A stretch of 6,581 nucleotides of DNA from an uncultured Bacteroidia bacterium. Lineage in GTDB: Bacteria; Bacteroidota; Bacteroidia; Bacteroidales; UBA932. The translations under genes were made by a program, and so were the position numbers. Shown in pieces: positions 1-6,581 of this stretch (position 1 is its first letter; every line of letters starts with the position of its first letter). The stretch is taken from NCBI GenBank assembly GCA_902796455.1, contig CADBPH010000107.1:1-6581 (forward strand), read 5' to 3'. The notes under the pieces are model-generated. The model did no database searches. It was not told where the DNA came from and saw nothing but the letters and a program-made list of their open reading frames with translations.

Positions 1-479
1 AAATCCGGGACGCTGATGATGCGGACCGGATCCTCCGCATCCTCATCGGCATCATTCAGCCCGCTCACCGCCCGGAATTCCGACCGGATCGCCCGGATGG
101 AGGCCGTACTCTGGCAAAGGCCGTCCACGGCAATGACCGGCGCCTCGTCATAACCGGTAAAGGCTTCCAAGGCAAGCCACCGGGGAATGGGGACCTGGCC
201 GGGGACCCGCAATTTATGCAGTTCCACGCCGCTGCCTTCCAGTTGCTCCACGGCCTGGATAAAGTATCGCGTATCCGTCCACAAGCCGGCATGGTCCTGG
301 GTCACAACGATTTCACCGGCCTCTCCCGTGAAGCCGCTCAACCACTCCACCTGTTTCCACCGGGGCGCGGGATATTCGCTGCTGTGGGGATCCGAGCCGC
401 TGACAACGACGGCATCCCAACCTTTTTCAAGCATGAGCGCACGGAGCGCACTGATTCTGCGGGCATGAATCCTTCCCAT
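1..479 (-). CDS. Xaa-Pro aminopeptidase (aminopeptidase P, M24B), N-terminal part, partial
   Basis: This is the first 159 codons of a minus-strand gene whose 3' end runs off the left edge of the window. The start is the ATG whose A is at 479. An in-frame TAA lies five codons upstream with no other ATG between, so this is the only ATG start. The protein shows the creatinase-type N-terminal domain: an opening MGRIHARRISALRALM helix, a beta strand WDAVVVSGSDPH (residues 21-32), then SEYPAPRWKQVEWLSGFTGE (34-53) and LWTDTRYFIQA (66-76). These closely resemble the long cytosolic aminopeptidase P family, which removes an N-terminal residue preceding proline using a two-metal centre. The metal ligands sit in the C-terminal 'pita-bread' domain, which is outside the window, so catalytic competence cannot be judged. 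Bacteroidota homologues are usually near 590 residues, so about a quarter is visible. There is no signal peptide, which fits a cytosolic enzyme. It is divergent from the sigma/FecR/SusCD genes and is probably an unrelated housekeeping neighbour. Confidence 0.92.
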   Translation of the reverse strand, partial: MGRIHARRISALRALMLEKGWDAVVVSGSDPHSSEYPAPRWKQVEWLSGFTGEAGEIVVTQDHAGLWTDTRYFIQAVEQLEGSGVELHKLRVPGQVPIPRWLALEAFTGYDEAPVIAVDGLCQSTASIRAIRSEFRAVSGLNDADEDAEDPVRIISVPD

Positions 480-532
480 GATTTCGGGGTATTAGAAGCT
501 CCTGCAATTTACAGATTTTTAAGGAAAAACCC

Positions 533-540
533 TACCTTTG
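533..540 (+). promoter_or_regulatory. Candidate Bacteroidetes -7 promoter box (upstream copy)
   Basis: TACCTTTG matches the Bacteroidetes primary-sigma -7 consensus TAnnTTTG exactly. It lies 43 bp before the sigma-factor ATG in the divergent intergenic region. No clear -33 TTTG box is visible about 20 bp upstream; only an AT-rich stretch is there. A transcript from here would have a leader of roughly 35-40 nt. The motif match is seen directly; promoter activity is inferred. Confidence 0.45.
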
Positions 541-551
541 CGCAATTTTCG

Positions 552-559
552 TATCTTTG
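552..559 (+). promoter_or_regulatory. Candidate Bacteroidetes -7 promoter box (downstream copy)
   Basis: TATCTTTG is a second exact match to TAnnTTTG, starting 19 bp after the first copy and ending 24 bp before the sigma-factor ATG at 584. Transcription from it would leave a leader of only about 15-20 nt. As with the upstream copy, no good -33 box is seen at the usual distance. Both boxes point towards the sigma gene, which suggests that the sigma/FecR pair is made from a housekeeping promoter rather than depending only on its own sigma factor. Which copy is used cannot be told from sequence. Confidence 0.5.
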
Positions 560-583
560 TGTAAGTAGCCAGTCTGTTCTGTC

Positions 584-1114
584 ATGACCTGTGATGCGCA
601 TACCTTTACACGAATCTTTAACGGATACAAAGCTCCGTTCATCCGGTATGCGACGGCTTATATTCACGACCCCGTGACCGCAGAAGACATTGTGATGGAA
701 GCCATGATGAATTTCTGGATCCGGCATGAGGACCTTCCGGATGATACAGATATCCCCGCCTATATTTTGACCGCTGTACGCAACAAAAGCATTGACTTCC
801 TCAGAAAAGAAATGCACCGCCAACAGATTTCGGGGGATTTGTCTGAAACGGCAGAATGGGAAATAAGCCAGCGGCTGGCCTCCATCGAGGCGGACGGATT
901 TCAAGAAATTTTCGCCCGGGATATCCGCAATATCGTCGACGGAGTTCTGGAAGAGATGCCGGAGCGGTCCCGTAAAGTATTCTCTATGAGCCGGCTGGAG
1001 GGTCTTGATCAAAAAAGGATTGCAAATGAGCTGGGCATGACCGTCAAAGGAGTCCAGTTCCATATTACACGCATCCTCAATGCCATGCGGAAAGCATTGA
1101 AAGAATATCTGTAA
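584..1114 (+). CDS. ECF-family RNA polymerase sigma-70 factor (FecI-like)
   Basis: This complete gene of 176 codons encodes a cytoplasmic sigma factor of the extracytoplasmic-function type that is expanded in Bacteroidota. Region 2 spans about residues 8-78, with the core-binding and -10 recognition segments AEDIVMEAMMNFW (33-45) and IPAYILTAVRNKSIDFLRKE (57-76). The linker is short, with no region 3. Region 4 spans about 113-172, with LEEMPERSRKVFSMSRLEGL followed by the helix-turn-helix QKRIANELGMTVKGVQFHI (143-161). Length and layout are normal for the family. It directs RNA polymerase to a small set of promoters, here most likely that of the adjacent susC/susD genes. The FecR-type anti-sigma gene follows after 66 bp, the usual partner arrangement. 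The ATG at 584 is followed directly by region 2 at the expected distance. No ribosome-binding site is visible, as is common in this phylum. The family call is firm; the target promoter is inferred from neighbourhood. Confidence 0.95.
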   Translation: MTCDAHTFTRIFNGYKAPFIRYATAYIHDPVTAEDIVMEAMMNFWIRHEDLPDDTDIPAYILTAVRNKSIDFLRKEMHRQQISGDLSETAEWEISQRLASIEADGFQEIFARDIRNIVDGVLEEMPERSRKVFSMSRLEGLDQKRIANELGMTVKGVQFHITRILNAMRKALKEYL

Positions 1115-1180
1115 AAAAAAGCGGAATACTGCTAGGCATCTGTCTGTCTCATCCGTTATTATAGTGTATTCGGAAAGGAC

Positions 1181-2104
1181 ATGGACAGATACTTGCTTTA
1201 TCGATTCTTTAACGGACAGGCCACCGAGGAAGAAATTGCCCGGATCCGCCAGTGGGAACAATCCTCCACAGATCATGCGACCGCCCTGAAACAAGAGCGG
1301 AAACTGTATGACATGATGATTCTCGCCCGGGATACGGGCGCCCAGGGAAACCATCGAATCCGCCCGGCAAGATATTACTGGGGGGTGCTGGCAACTGCGG
1401 CCGCCGCATTGTTGTTGGGCGTTTTTCTCTGGCTGAGGCCGGAACGGACGGACTCCGTTAACATTGCACAAAATACCATCTCCGTCCCGCCTGGCCAGCG
1501 CGTCAATCTCCGGCTTCCGGATGGATCCGATGTATGGCTGAATGCCGGGACGACGCTCACTTATCCCCCAGCCTTCAAGAAGGAGGGCAGAGAAGTCTTC
1601 CTGGATGGAGAAGCGCTGTTCGAGGTTGCACGGAACGAAAAAGTCCCCTTTATTGTAAAAACCTATGCCAAAAGCGTTTCCGTCCTGGGGACACGGTTTG
1701 ACGTGGATGCGTCACGACAAAGGAATACGTTCAGGATTGCCCTGTTTAACGGAAAAGTACGCATTGATGGCCAAGAGTCAGACAAGCCGGTTTTCCTGTC
1801 GCCTGGTGAAACGGCTTCGCTGGATACCGACGGCCGCCTTGCCGTGACGAAGACCACCCACCCCGAGGAATATCGCTGGTATGAAGGACTGTATTGTTTC
1901 AATGACAAGGCTTTCCCGGAAATCTTACGTGATCTTGAACGTTATTTCGACCTGGAAATCAGCCTGAACAACCCCGACGTGAAGGATATCATCCTTACCG
2001 GGAAATTCCGCATATCGGATGGGCCTGAAACAGCCTTGAAGGTGCTTCAAAACAGTTTCCCTTTCCAATACACAAAGGATAATAATCTGATTACCATTTA
2101 TTAA
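1181..2104 (+). CDS. FecR-family anti-sigma factor, inner-membrane
   Basis: This complete gene of 307 codons encodes the membrane-spanning regulator paired with the upstream sigma factor. Residues 1-62 form the cytoplasmic part expected to bind the sigma factor (MDRYLLYRFFNGQATEEEI, then a charged helical stretch). A single transmembrane helix lies at about 66-85 (YYWGVLATAAAALLLGVFLW). The periplasmic FecR domain covers about 98-195, with the typical VPPGQRVNLRLPDGSDVWLN (102-121), FLDGEALFEVA (140-150) and VKTYAKSVSVLGTRFDVDA (159-177). The C-terminal domain (about 238-307) has FNDKAFPEILRDLERYFDLE and LTGKFRISDGPETALKVLQ, the DUF4974-type, STN-like fold usual in Bacteroidota FecR proteins. 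By family knowledge, its periplasmic end receives a signal from the STN domain of a loaded TonB-dependent transporter and its cytoplasmic end then frees the sigma factor. The next gene encodes exactly such a transporter. GGAAAGGA sits just before the ATG (1172-1179) but may be chance. There is no truncation. Confidence 0.95.
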   Translation: MDRYLLYRFFNGQATEEEIARIRQWEQSSTDHATALKQERKLYDMMILARDTGAQGNHRIRPARYYWGVLATAAAALLLGVFLWLRPERTDSVNIAQNTISVPPGQRVNLRLPDGSDVWLNAGTTLTYPPAFKKEGREVFLDGEALFEVARNEKVPFIVKTYAKSVSVLGTRFDVDASRQRNTFRIALFNGKVRIDGQESDKPVFLSPGETASLDTDGRLAVTKTTHPEEYRWYEGLYCFNDKAFPEILRDLERYFDLEISLNNPDVKDIILTGKFRISDGPETALKVLQNSFPFQYTKDNNLITIY

Positions 2105-2118
2105 CAACTAGTCCCCAT

Positions 2119-2220
2119 CACTAACAGCCCATGCCCATGAAGTAACATCAACACACTAAAAAAGAACCGGCAGTTGCCCCACAACCACCGATTCGAAAAC
2201 AAATTCAGCACTAACACTAA
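2119..2220. repeat. Four copies of CACTAA in the leader before the SusC gene
   Basis: The hexamer CACTAA occurs at 2119-2124, 2154-2159, 2209-2214 and 2215-2220, all on the plus strand and all within the 148 bp gap between the FecR and SusC genes. The last two are head to tail. The longer words CACTAACA (2119, 2209) and ACACTAAA (2153, 2214) are each present twice. The gap is rich in A and C, so part of this may be compositional. If real, the copies could be operator or sigma-recognition sites for the SusC/SusD operon. No TAnnTTTG box exists in this gap, which fits, but does not prove, use of the alternative sigma factor here. Confidence 0.3.
2168..2190. promoter_or_regulatory. Weak imperfect inverted repeat upstream of the SusC gene
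   Basis: CGGCAGTTG (2168-2176) can pair with CAACCACCG (2182-2190) around a 5-nt loop, giving 4 bp next to the loop, two mismatches and 3 bp at the base. No T-run follows, so it is not an intrinsic terminator. It could be a weak RNA leader hairpin or a protein-binding dyad, but a match of this quality can arise by chance. Confidence 0.15.
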
Positions 2221-2252
2221 ATTCTTTACAAATTTAAACATTTCTTTCAATT

Positions 2253-5200
2253 ATGAGACTGCCAGCATGTCTTTCTACCGTGCTTTTGGCTGTTTTGATT
2301 ACTCATACCGCATATTCCCAAAATGCAACCGTGAGTATAGACAGGAACAATGTACCCATCTCCACCATTCTCGAAGATATTGAACATCAAACAGATTATT
2401 TGTTTGTATATCAGAAAGATGTGGACGTAACCACAAAAAAGGACATTCATGTCAAGTCCGCCGGCGTAGAAACAGTTTTAAACCAAGTTTTCACCGGAAC
2501 CAACATCGGATACAAGTTTTCACAAAAATACATCATCCTTTTCCGGAGCAACAACCCCGGCACACAACCGGAGACTGAAAACCGTGTATGGGGGACCGTG
2601 ACCGACCAGAACGGAGAACCTCTGATCGGCGTTTATATCCTTCCCAAAGGAAGCCAAAGAGGAGAAATTACCGACATGAATGGGAAATTCTCCATCGCAG
2701 CGAAAAAAGGGGATGTCCTGACGATTTCCCACATTGGTTTTGTCACGCAACAGGTTACCATCGGAAACCGAAACGAAATGAACATCCAAATGGAAGAAGA
2801 TTTCCAAACCCTGGATGCCGTTGTTTTCATCGGATATGGGACCTCCAGGAAGAAAGATCTGACGGGTTCCGTCGCTCAAGTACAAACGACGCAGATTGAA
2901 AAAGAAGCGCCCCGGTCCGTTGCCGACGCCCTTCGGGGCGGAGTTGCCGGTTTGACGCTTGGCATGTCCACAACTCCGGCAGGAACTGCCGACATCCAAA
3001 TACGCGGCAAGAATACCCTGAGTGCCGGTTCCTCTCCGCTGTATGTCCTTGACGGCGTTGTTTACAAAGGAGAACTGACGGATATCAATCCCAACGACAT
3101 TGAAAGCATCGACGTTCTCAAGGATGCCTCTTCCGTCGCAATTTATGGCGCCAAAGCCGCGAATGGCGTCATCGCCATCACGACAAAAAGAGGTAATATC
3201 GGTAAACCGCGTGTCACGCTGAATTCCAACATCGGACTTGCCACGGCCGCCCATGTTGTAAAAACCGTTGACGGAGAAGGGTTTATCCGTTTCCGCCATG
3301 ATTTCTTTGAAGGACAGCGGACCGATGAAGAGCGGGCGGCCAAGCCGGGGATGTACGATGACCCGCGTTCTTTGGGGGGCGGCGTCAACGTTCTGGATTG
3401 GTACAATTATACCCAGAACACACCCGCGACTTCCCTTCCGGACGAGAATACGCTGGTTTCGGCCTGGCTGTCCCGGCTTGCTTTTTCAGACATTGAAATA
3501 GAGCACTATTTGAATGGACTTGAAACAGATTGGGATAAAGAAGTATTCCAAACTGGTCTCCAGCAGGACTATACCGTCAGCCTGTCCAATAAAAATGAAA
3601 AAGCGGCTTACTATGCTTCATTGGGATATGCCAACCGTGAAGGGACTGTTGTCGGCGCCGGATACGAGAACTACCGGGCACGGATCAACCTCGATGCTGA
3701 TATTACGAAATGGCTGACTGTCGGAATCAATGCCCAATTCGCCGCACGCAACAGCGGTTGGCTGCGGGCAGATACAGACCAGCGCCGAAATCTCTCTCCC
3801 TGGTCCACGAATGACATTGACGATCCGGAAAGTATCTACCGGCAGTACCCGAATGGGAATAACAACAGCGTCAACCCTTTCTTTAACAATTATTTCATTG
3901 ACCGGCGCGCCTGGAACTACGAACTGACATCAAACCTCTTTGCAAAGATCAAATTACCTTTCGGGTTTGATTACCAGATTAACTTTTCGCCTCGCCAGCA
4001 TTGGTATGAGTATTTCAACCACCAGTCTGCCGACAACCCCAGTTGGGCAGGGAAAGGCGGGGAATCCGAACGGACCCATGAACACTCATTCAACTGGATG
4101 GTAGACAACATCCTGCATTGGAATAAATCCTTCGGCCCCCACCGCTTTGAACTGACGCTGCTTCAAAGTGCAGAGCAGAACAAATTCTGGTCGACAACCG
4201 CCACAAACAAGCAGTTTACGCCCAGTGATGTCCTGGGGTATCATCGGCTCGAGTCCGGCACGGAACCGACAGTCTCCAGCAATGATACATACAGCACGGG
4301 AGATGCGCTCATGGCCCGGTTATTCTATTCCCTCCACGACAAATATATGCTGACGGCATCTGTCCGCCGCGACGGGTTCTCAGCTTTTGGGCAGGCTAAT
4401 CCTCGGGCAACCTTCCCGTCACTCGCCTTGGCTTGGGTGTTCAGCAAGGAAAAATTCCTGCAGAACTCGCCCTGGCTGGATTTCGGGAAATTGCGCGCCT
4501 CCTATGGTATCAACGGCAACCGGGACATCGGCATTTACGCCGCGCTAGCCCAACTTACCACCGGCATGAGCACATACCTTGACCAAACGGGAACCCCTTA
4601 CATCACCTCCCAGATATATATTTCCGTCCTAGGGAATAAATCACTGAAATGGGAGCAGACAGCAGCCTGGAATTTCGGTCTGGATTTCTCCCTCTTCGGA
4701 GGCCTGATTGACGGAAACATGGATGTCTATAAATCCACGACAACGGACTTGCTTGTCGACAGGACGCTCCCGCCCATCACCGGATATGATTCCATCAAAG
4801 CGAATCTAGGTGAATTATCCAACCATGGGTTCGAACTAGCCTTGAATGCTCATCCGGTCCGGACATCGACTTTCAAATGGAACACGGGCGGTACATTCTT
4901 CTTCAACCGGCGCAAGATTGTCCACTTATACGGAGACATGGAAGATATTCTGGATGAAAACGGAAATGTCATAGGCCAAAAAGAAGCTGACGACTATGAC
5001 ACGCAATTGTTCATCGGACATGACCCTGACCAGATCTGGGCCTACGAGCGGAAAGGGGTCTGGCAGCGCGGAGAAGAGGAAGAGGCGCTCAAATATGGTT
5101 GCCAGCCCGGCGATTTCCGGTACGTCGACCAGAATGAGGACGGTATCCTCAACTCGGACGACAAGATTTTTATGGGATACAAAACGCCGCGGTTCCAGGC

Positions 5201-5618
5201 TTCTTGGAGGAACGAATTCACTTTCTGGAATAATCTGACCCTCTCTTGCATGATGTATGGGAAATTCGGCCATTACGGGGACTATAACCGGGCCGCGAAT
5301 TCCGCCAAATTGCTTGACGTGTGGAGCATCTGGAATATTCCCTGGTGGACGCCCGATAATCCCACGAATGATTACGGACGACTGGGCTCCTACAACGCGG
5401 GGACCAACTTTGTGAAAAAGAGTTTTGTCCGCGTAGAAAGCCTGACTCTGTCATATGCGCTTCCGAAACTGATTCTCAAGCCCGTCAATGTTGAACAGGC
5501 GCGCATTTCCTTCTCTGTCCGAAATCCGTTTGTCTTTACTTCCTGGACCAACGGAGACGTGGAAGGCGGCGACTTCACCATGCGGACATTCAATCTCAGC
5601 ATCAACCTCACGCTTTAA
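2253..5618 (+). CDS. SusC/RagA-family TonB-dependent outer-membrane transporter with STN signalling domain
   Basis: This complete gene of 1121 codons encodes an outer-membrane importer that works with the downstream SusD protein. The start is ATG 2253; an in-frame TAA at 2235-2237 with no intervening ATG rules out an upstream ATG. A signal peptide covers about 1-22, ending HTAYSQ, with only one charged residue near the start. An STN domain (about 24-98) follows, with VSIDRNNVPISTILEDIEHQ and TDYLFVYQKDV. Next comes a carboxypeptidase-regulatory-like beta-sandwich (about 111-183; VWGTVTDQNGEPLIGVYI). The TonB-box/linker region DAVVFIGYGTSRKKDLTGSV lies at 188-207. The plug (about 202-315) has DALRGGVAGLTL, IQIRGKNTL, SPLYVLDGVV, and IESIDVLKDASSVAIYGAKA (283-302). 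The rest is the 22-strand-type barrel, with the common acidic loop DQNEDGILNSDD (959-970). The STN domain is the extra module of transporters that signal to FecR proteins and explains the length above about 1000 residues. The last residue is Leu rather than the usual aromatic. Substrate is unknown: glycan in most relatives, peptides in RagA. Confidence 0.96.
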   Translation: MRLPACLSTVLLAVLITHTAYSQNATVSIDRNNVPISTILEDIEHQTDYLFVYQKDVDVTTKKDIHVKSAGVETVLNQVFTGTNIGYKFSQKYIILFRSNNPGTQPETENRVWGTVTDQNGEPLIGVYILPKGSQRGEITDMNGKFSIAAKKGDVLTISHIGFVTQQVTIGNRNEMNIQMEEDFQTLDAVVFIGYGTSRKKDLTGSVAQVQTTQIEKEAPRSVADALRGGVAGLTLGMSTTPAGTADIQIRGKNTLSAGSSPLYVLDGVVYKGELTDINPNDIESIDVLKDASSVAIYGAKAANGVIAITTKRGNIGKPRVTLNSNIGLATAAHVVKTVDGEGFIRFRHDFFEGQRTDEERAAKPGMYDDPRSLGGGVNVLDWYNYTQNTPATSLPDENTLVSAWLSRLAFSDIEIEHYLNGLETDWDKEVFQTGLQQDYTVSLSNKNEKAAYYASLGYANREGTVVGAGYENYRARINLDADITKWLTVGINAQFAARNSGWLRADTDQRRNLSPWSTNDIDDPESIYRQYPNGNNNSVNPFFNNYFIDRRAWNYELTSNLFAKIKLPFGFDYQINFSPRQHWYEYFNHQSADNPSWAGKGGESERTHEHSFNWMVDNILHWNKSFGPHRFELTLLQSAEQNKFWSTTATNKQFTPSDVLGYHRLESGTEPTVSSNDTYSTGDALMARLFYSLHDKYMLTASVRRDGFSAFGQANPRATFPSLALAWVFSKEKFLQNSPWLDFGKLRASYGINGNRDIGIYAALAQLTTGMSTYLDQTGTPYITSQIYISVLGNKSLKWEQTAAWNFGLDFSLFGGLIDGNMDVYKSTTTDLLVDRTLPPITGYDSIKANLGELSNHGFELALNAHPVRTSTFKWNTGGTFFFNRRKIVHLYGDMEDILDENGNVIGQKEADDYDTQLFIGHDPDQIWAYERKGVWQRGEEEEALKYGCQPGDFRYVDQNEDGILNSDDKIFMGYKTPRFQASWRNEFTFWNNLTLSCMMYGKFGHYGDYNRAANSAKLLDVWSIWNIPWWTPDNPTNDYGRLGSYNAGTNFVKKSFVRVESLTLSYALPKLILKPVNVEQARISFSVRNPFVFTSWTNGDVEGGDFTMRTFNLSINLTL

Positions 5619-5630
5619 TCGACCGCTATC

Positions 5631-6581
5631 ATGAAAAAGAATATATTGATAATCACTTTATTGAGTTGCATCCTTCTTTCTTGCGACAAGAGTTGGCTGA
5701 CCCCGAAACCCTTGTCCTTCTATTCTCCGGAAAACACGTATATCGATGCTGACGGGTTGTATGCAGCCATTGCAGCCTGTGAAAAGAACATGCGGCACGA
5801 ATTCTTCGGAGACCACACACCGATTGCTACAGAAGTCATGACCAGTGATGTCGGTGTCCATGCCGGAACGGACAAGACCAACTGTCTGACGAATTTTGAC
5901 AGCTATCTGACGCCCAATCATCTCCATTCGGACGGACAGGGACAGATATCCTGGTACTGGACCCAGGCATGGAACGGAATCAAATATGCCAATATCGTCC
6001 TGAACCGCGTCGACGGAGGCACCTATGAAAGCGAAGCTGAAAGGAATGCCGTCATCGGGCAAGGGTATTTCCACCGTGCTTACCGGTATTTCAATCTGGT
6101 CCACCAATTCGGAAATGTCCCGTGGATTGGCAATGAAATCGAAGAACCGACCCTGGATTTCTGTACGTACGACAGATGGAGCATCCTGGAACAGCTCGAA
6201 AAAGATTTGGAATTTGCTTACAAATGGATTCCGGAAGTACAGGATCGCGGACGTTGCAACAAATGGGGCGCAGGCGTTTTGCTGATGAAAGTGTATATGT
6301 CTCTATGTGAATGGGATAAGGCTATCGAAGTGGGGAAAGCTGTCATTGCCGCCAATCCAATGATGACCCAACGATTCACTTCGAAGAAAAGCAGCCCGAC
6401 TTCCAACCTGATGCTTGAATTGCACAGTGTCGAAGGGAAATTGGACATGTCCAATACGGAAGGTATTCATTACGTGATGAATGTCACTGGGATTGCAGAA
6501 GACCAGGAGCGCTGCCAGTCCATGCGGACGGCTACTCCCTATTGGGCGAAAGGCGCCGCGATCAAAACCCCGGACGGGAAA
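5631..6581 (+). CDS. SusD/RagB-family surface lipoprotein, partial (3' end outside window)
   Basis: The first 317 codons are visible and the frame is open to the window end; family members are usually 500-650 residues. The gene starts 12 bp after the SusC stop, so the two are almost certainly cotranscribed. MKKNILIITL begins a lipoprotein signal peptide. LLSC occurs twice (10-13 and 15-18); Cys18 is the likely lipidated residue because cleavage before Cys13 would leave a very short signal. The mature start CDKSWLTPKPLSFYSPENTY is typical of SusD-like proteins. The helical TPR-like N-terminal domain follows: WYWTQAWNGIKYANIVLNRV (108-127), AVIGQGYFHRAYRYFNLVHQ (140-159), FGNVPWI (160-166), ILEQLEKDLEFAYKWIP (185-201), and NKWGAGVLLMKVYMSLCEWD (210-229). 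The C-terminal SusD domain begins near 255 and is cut. In the family this lipoprotein caps the SusC barrel from outside and binds the ligand before transport. The ligand cannot be predicted from what is visible. Confidence 0.95.
   Translation, partial: MKKNILIITLLSCILLSCDKSWLTPKPLSFYSPENTYIDADGLYAAIAACEKNMRHEFFGDHTPIATEVMTSDVGVHAGTDKTNCLTNFDSYLTPNHLHSDGQGQISWYWTQAWNGIKYANIVLNRVDGGTYESEAERNAVIGQGYFHRAYRYFNLVHQFGNVPWIGNEIEEPTLDFCTYDRWSILEQLEKDLEFAYKWIPEVQDRGRCNKWGAGVLLMKVYMSLCEWDKAIEVGKAVIAANPMMTQRFTSKKSSPTSNLMLELHSVEGKLDMSNTEGIHYVMNVTGIAEDQERCQSMRTATPYWAKGAAIKTPDGK

Noticed and set aside
216..587. A 123-codon plus-strand frame ending in TGA that overlaps the sigma ATG in the classic ATGA arrangement
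   Set aside because: It is antisense to the well-recognised aminopeptidase N-terminal domain for most of its length and has no family-like features. The ATGA overlap appears coincidental.
1112..1135. Run of eight A residues after the sigma stop, considered as part of a terminator
   Set aside because: There is no stable stem beside it, and an A-run on the plus strand does not suit a terminator for rightward transcription. Sigma and FecR genes are normally cotranscribed.
1172..1179. GGAAAGGA before the FecR start as a Shine-Dalgarno site
   Set aside because: The AGGA part is only one base from the ATG, too close for normal use, and Bacteroidota generally do not rely on such sites. It is mentioned in the FecR entry only.
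509..1471. A 320-codon open frame on the minus strand across the sigma gene and the start of the FecR gene
   Set aside because: It lies opposite two genes with clear domain motifs, has no recognisable domain, and bridges their intergenic gap. It is best explained as a mirror of the coding frame on the other strand.
2217..2252. AT-rich stretch before the SusC ATG as a housekeeping promoter
   Set aside because: No TAnnTTTG box is present. AT-rich sequence just before a start codon is usual in this phylum and is more likely related to translation initiation.
2520..3299. A 259-codon open frame on the minus strand opposite the SusC plug region
   Set aside because: The plus strand here encodes unmistakable SusC regulatory-domain and plug motifs. 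The minus translation has no recognisable family features.
5658..6107. A 149-codon minus-strand frame inside the SusD gene
   Set aside because: The plus-strand frame is clearly SusD and continues through the region. The minus frame is a shadow.
5631..6581. Assigning a specific glycan substrate from the SusD sequence
   Set aside because: The SusD protein is cut at about half length, and sequence alone gives no binding-site signature that I can tie to a particular glycan.

Overview
The window most likely comes from a member of the Bacteroidota, probably a Bacteroidales-type commensal or polymer degrader with fairly balanced base composition. The evidence is a SusC/SusD outer-membrane pair, a Bacteroidetes-type ECF sigma/FecR pair, TAnnTTTG promoter boxes and the lack of consistent Shine-Dalgarno sequences. 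I cannot assign a genus from the sequence.

Layout: positions 1-479 on the minus strand hold the N-terminal part of an Xaa-Pro aminopeptidase (M24B type), cut by the window edge. A divergent intergenic region of about 100 bp (480-583) carries two plus-strand TAnnTTTG boxes. Four plus-strand genes follow: an ECF sigma factor (584-1114), a FecR-type membrane anti-sigma factor (1181-2104), a SusC/RagA TonB-dependent transporter with an N-terminal STN signalling domain (2253-5618), and a SusD/RagB surface lipoprotein (5631 to the window end, partial).

How they work together: this has the standard architecture of an ECF-sigma/anti-sigma-controlled nutrient uptake locus (polysaccharide-utilization-locus type). 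In the inferred circuit, ligand captured by SusD and SusC is imported with TonB energy. The periplasmic STN domain of SusC contacts the periplasmic part of FecR, which releases the cytoplasmic sigma factor to transcribe susC/susD. The 148 bp gap between fecR and susC would then hold the sigma-responsive promoter. It contains four copies of CACTAA and a weak inverted repeat, but no recognisable housekeeping promoter. The substrate cannot be read from this window, because the enzyme genes that would reveal it should lie downstream of 6581.

All five genes are intact where visible, with no frameshifts, insertion sequences, RNA genes or CRISPR arrays. I see no convincing sign of an undescribed system. 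The points most worth checking are the CACTAA cluster before susC, the tandem promoter boxes and the double lipobox in SusD.
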